A stretch of 64,000 nucleotides of DNA, taken from contig NZ_NPFW01000008.1 in assembly GCF_002259405.1 (NCBI RefSeq), forward strand, positions 1 through 64,000, read 5' to 3'. Below, one piece after another: positions 62,359-64,000 of this stretch (positions within the stretch are counted from its first letter, which is position 1; the number at the start of each line of letters is the position of its first letter). The notes under the pieces are model-generated. The model did no database searches. It was given only the letters and a program-made list of their open reading frames with translations, and was not told where the DNA came from. This stretch comes from Rhodococcus sp. 14-2483-1-2. GTDB lineage: Bacteria > Actinomycetota > Actinomycetes > Mycobacteriales > Mycobacteriaceae. A program made the translations under genes and the position numbers.

Positions 62359-63725
62359 CCCCCGAGGCCGTGACACCCGAGCCCATGACACCGAAGCCCG
62401 CACCCGAGCTGAAGACATTCGGAATACGAGAACTGCTGCGGCTCATCGTCATCGGATCGGTGTTGGCGTACTTCCAGCTCGTCGCGATCGGCCGTTGGGT
62501 GCGCGCGCCACGGCGCGGGTGGCCACTGCACGCCTCGGAGGCCGTCGTCGACGCCTTCTTCGTACTCGGACCCACCTTCGTCAAGGTCGGTCAGTTGATG
62601 GGGTCCTCGCCCGGACTGTTTCCCAAGGTTCTCGCCGATACCTGTCTGCGCTGCCTCGACGAGGTGCCACCGTTCCCCGGTTCGCAGGCGCGCGCGGTGA
62701 TCGAGGCCGATCTGGGTCGCGGAATCGACGACCTGTTCTCCTCGTTCGACGACGTACCGCTCTCGTCCGCCTCGGTCGCTCAGGTGCATCTGTGCGTGCG
62801 CCGCGACAACGGCCGTGAAGTGGTCATGAAGGTGCAGCGGCGAGGCATCTACCACCGCATGAAGATCGACCTGCGCATCGCGTACCTCATCGCCCGCGGA
62901 CTCGAGCAGTTCATTCCGTTCTTCGCCACGGCCAACGCGTCGGCGATCATCGTCGACCTGCACGCCGCTACCTTCGCCGAACTCGACAGCGCCGTGGAAG
63001 CCAAGCGCCAGGACAGCTTTCGCGCGGCCATCGGTGCGTTCGACGACAACGCCCACGTCACCGCGCCCGAGGTGTTTCTCGACTACTGCGGTGGGCGCGT
63101 CATCTGCATGGAACGCATGCACGGCTCCCCACTCGACCGTTACGAGCCAGGAGAGCAGTCCGAGCTCATCGTCCGCCGCGCCGCCAAGGTCTGGATGGAA
63201 GCCCTTGTGCTGCACGGCCTCTTCCACGGCGACGTGCATGCGGGCAACGTGTGGGTCCTCGACGACGGCAGAGTGGCATTCCTGGACTTCGGAGTCATGG
63301 GCGAGGTGGACGAGCAGTGGCGCGCGCTTCTGCTCGATCTCTTTCACGCCACCGTGATCGACGGCGACTTCACCCGGCTCGCCGGTACCGTCAAGCGGCT
63401 GGGAATCGTTGCCCCGCAGATGGGTTCCGACGCCGAGGTCGGCGCGATCCTGCAGTCGGTGTTCGCTCCGATGCTCTCGGCAACTCTCGCGCACTTCAGC
63501 CTGGCGGACTTCATCCGAGCGCTGGTGAACATGGGCAAGCAGTACAAGACATCGAGCCCGGAGGAATTGATCCTGGTGGCCAAACAACTCGGCTACTTCG
63601 AGCGATACGCCATCGAACTCGCCCCGAACTGGGCGCTCGGGACCGATCCGTTCGTGTTCAAGAACGTCTTCCCCGCCGAGATCGCGGCACTGGCCGAGGC
63701 GAGGGGCGTCGAGCTGCCGGAGTGA
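62355..63725 (+). CDS. ABC1/AarF (UbiB-like) atypical kinase
   Basis: 456 aa. KxGQ motif in FVKVGQLMGSS, the Ala-rich loop replaced by SSASVAQVH, VMKVQ with the nucleotide-binding Lys, then HGDVHAGNV and the metal-binding LDFGVMG. Family members support quinone synthesis or lipid metabolism; exact role here unknown. A hydrophobic segment (~28-47) precedes the kinase. Coupled to tetR by ATGA. Confidence 0.87.
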   Translation: MTPEAVTPEPMTPKPAPELKTFGIRELLRLIVIGSVLAYFQLVAIGRWVRAPRRGWPLHASEAVVDAFFVLGPTFVKVGQLMGSSPGLFPKVLADTCLRCLDEVPPFPGSQARAVIEADLGRGIDDLFSSFDDVPLSSASVAQVHLCVRRDNGREVVMKVQRRGIYHRMKIDLRIAYLIARGLEQFIPFFATANASAIIVDLHAATFAELDSAVEAKRQDSFRAAIGAFDDNAHVTAPEVFLDYCGGRVICMERMHGSPLDRYEPGEQSELIVRRAAKVWMEALVLHGLFHGDVHAGNVWVLDDGRVAFLDFGVMGEVDEQWRALLLDLFHATVIDGDFTRLAGTVKRLGIVAPQMGSDAEVGAILQSVFAPMLSATLAHFSLADFIRALVNMGKQYKTSSPEELILVAKQLGYFERYAIELAPNWALGTDPFVFKNVFPAEIAALAEARGVELPE

Positions 63726-63760
63726 ACCGGCAGCTCGACACAGCGTCAACGGGTGCTGAG

Positions 63761-64000
63761 TCAGTGAGTGAAGTCGAGTACCACTTTGCCTGCCGCAGTG
63801 CGGTTTTCCAGAGATGCGATGGCGGCAGCCGCATCGGCGGCCGGGAACACCGACGGCTCCGGCGCACTGAGCGATCCGTCGGCGAGGAGCGGTTCGATCT
63901 CGGACCACTGGGTGGCGAGGTAGCCCGGGCGCGTCATCCACCATGCACCCCAACCGACGCCGACGACATCGACGTTGTTGAGCAGCAATCGGTTGACCTT
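63761..64000 (-). CDS. Zinc-type alcohol dehydrogenase/quinone oxidoreductase (MDR family), C-terminal part
   Basis: Partial; the start lies beyond the window. The visible ~80 residues (LLLNNVDVVGVGWGAWW...PSVFPAADAAAAIASLENRTAAGKVVLDF) match the C-terminal end of MDR oxidoreductases such as NADPH:quinone reductase. The C-terminal AAGKVVLDF strand is characteristic. Cofactor site not visible. Confidence 0.82.
   Translation of the reverse strand, partial: KVNRLLLNNVDVVGVGWGAWWMTRPGYLATQWSEIEPLLADGSLSAPEPSVFPAADAAAAIASLENRTAAGKVVLDFTH

Overview
The window is a high-GC actinobacterial chromosome segment, most likely from Rhodococcus or a close relative in the Mycobacteriales. The evidence is its GC content and codon use, IdeR-, HspR- and LexA-type operators of actinobacterial form, a PlsB2/PlsC acyltransferase operon, a POL-PE-LIG type LigD, a DUF222/HNH '13E12' protein, many leaderless transcripts, and an initiator tRNA with a C1/U72 mismatch and no encoded CCA. 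I see no rRNA, CRISPR array, prophage, integrase or transposase. Most genes are ordinary chromosomal ones.

Layout. 0-4.5 kb: a DHA2 exporter facing its TetR regulator, a secreted S1 protease and a hypothetical protein. 4.9-9.6 kb: glycerolipid operon plsB2 - HAD/PlsC - class III cyclase. 9.6-17 kb (minus): an eight-gene, tightly overlapped operon that is the Nit1C / 'MSMEG_0565-0572' nitrogen-starvation cluster (NitB-like protein, radical SAM, GNAT-AIRS fusion, Nit6803 nitrilase, MSMEG_0570, flavoprotein, a second nitrilase-like protein that has lost its catalytic Cys, and a glycosyltransferase). 17.3-20.2 kb: two small membrane proteins, a LexA-boxed HNH/DUF222 gene and an SRPBCC protein. 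20.2-27 kb: LigD, a secreted lipase, an IdeR-boxed siderophore-binding lipoprotein and an ABC exporter. 27-31 kb: Lon under a HAIR box, a DJ-1/PfpI protein and a PrmC-like methyltransferase. 31.1-33.7 kb: a GntR regulator, then leuA preceded by a leaderless leader peptide with a Val-Leu-Leu-Leu run and a pseudoknot (the actinobacterial 'LEU element').

33.7-42.3 kb: a Cys-rich pentapeptide protein, an HhH protein and an SDR sharing a 35-bp bidirectional promoter, a decayed GDPD gene, TetR/zapE, a GGDEF protein, and an LLM oxidoreductase-MarR-pirin operon. 42.3-50.8 kb: two CNNM/CBS membrane proteins, an RNase H, two MFS transporters, an AlkA-like glycosylase, an aldo-keto reductase and a DUF309 protein. 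50.8-58.5 kb: an IdeR-boxed fragment of an NRPS condensation/epimerisation domain, an AP endonuclease, a MacB-type ABC pair, and a stand-alone A-T-TE NRPS-like enzyme behind nested dyads. 58.5-64 kb: an alpha/beta hydrolase, a LON-substrate-binding-domain protein, initiator tRNA, enoyl-CoA hydratase, a DUF998 protein, TetR-ABC1 kinase, and an alcohol dehydrogenase cut by the window end.

Most distinctive: the pseudo-nitrilase in the Nit1C operon, the leuA leader, the IdeR-linked truncated NRPS domain, the A-T-TE enzyme with its unusual operator, and a dispersed ~23-bp repeat that occurs at four loci and is tandemly inserted, in frame, in zapE. All family assignments come from reading motifs; no database search was run.
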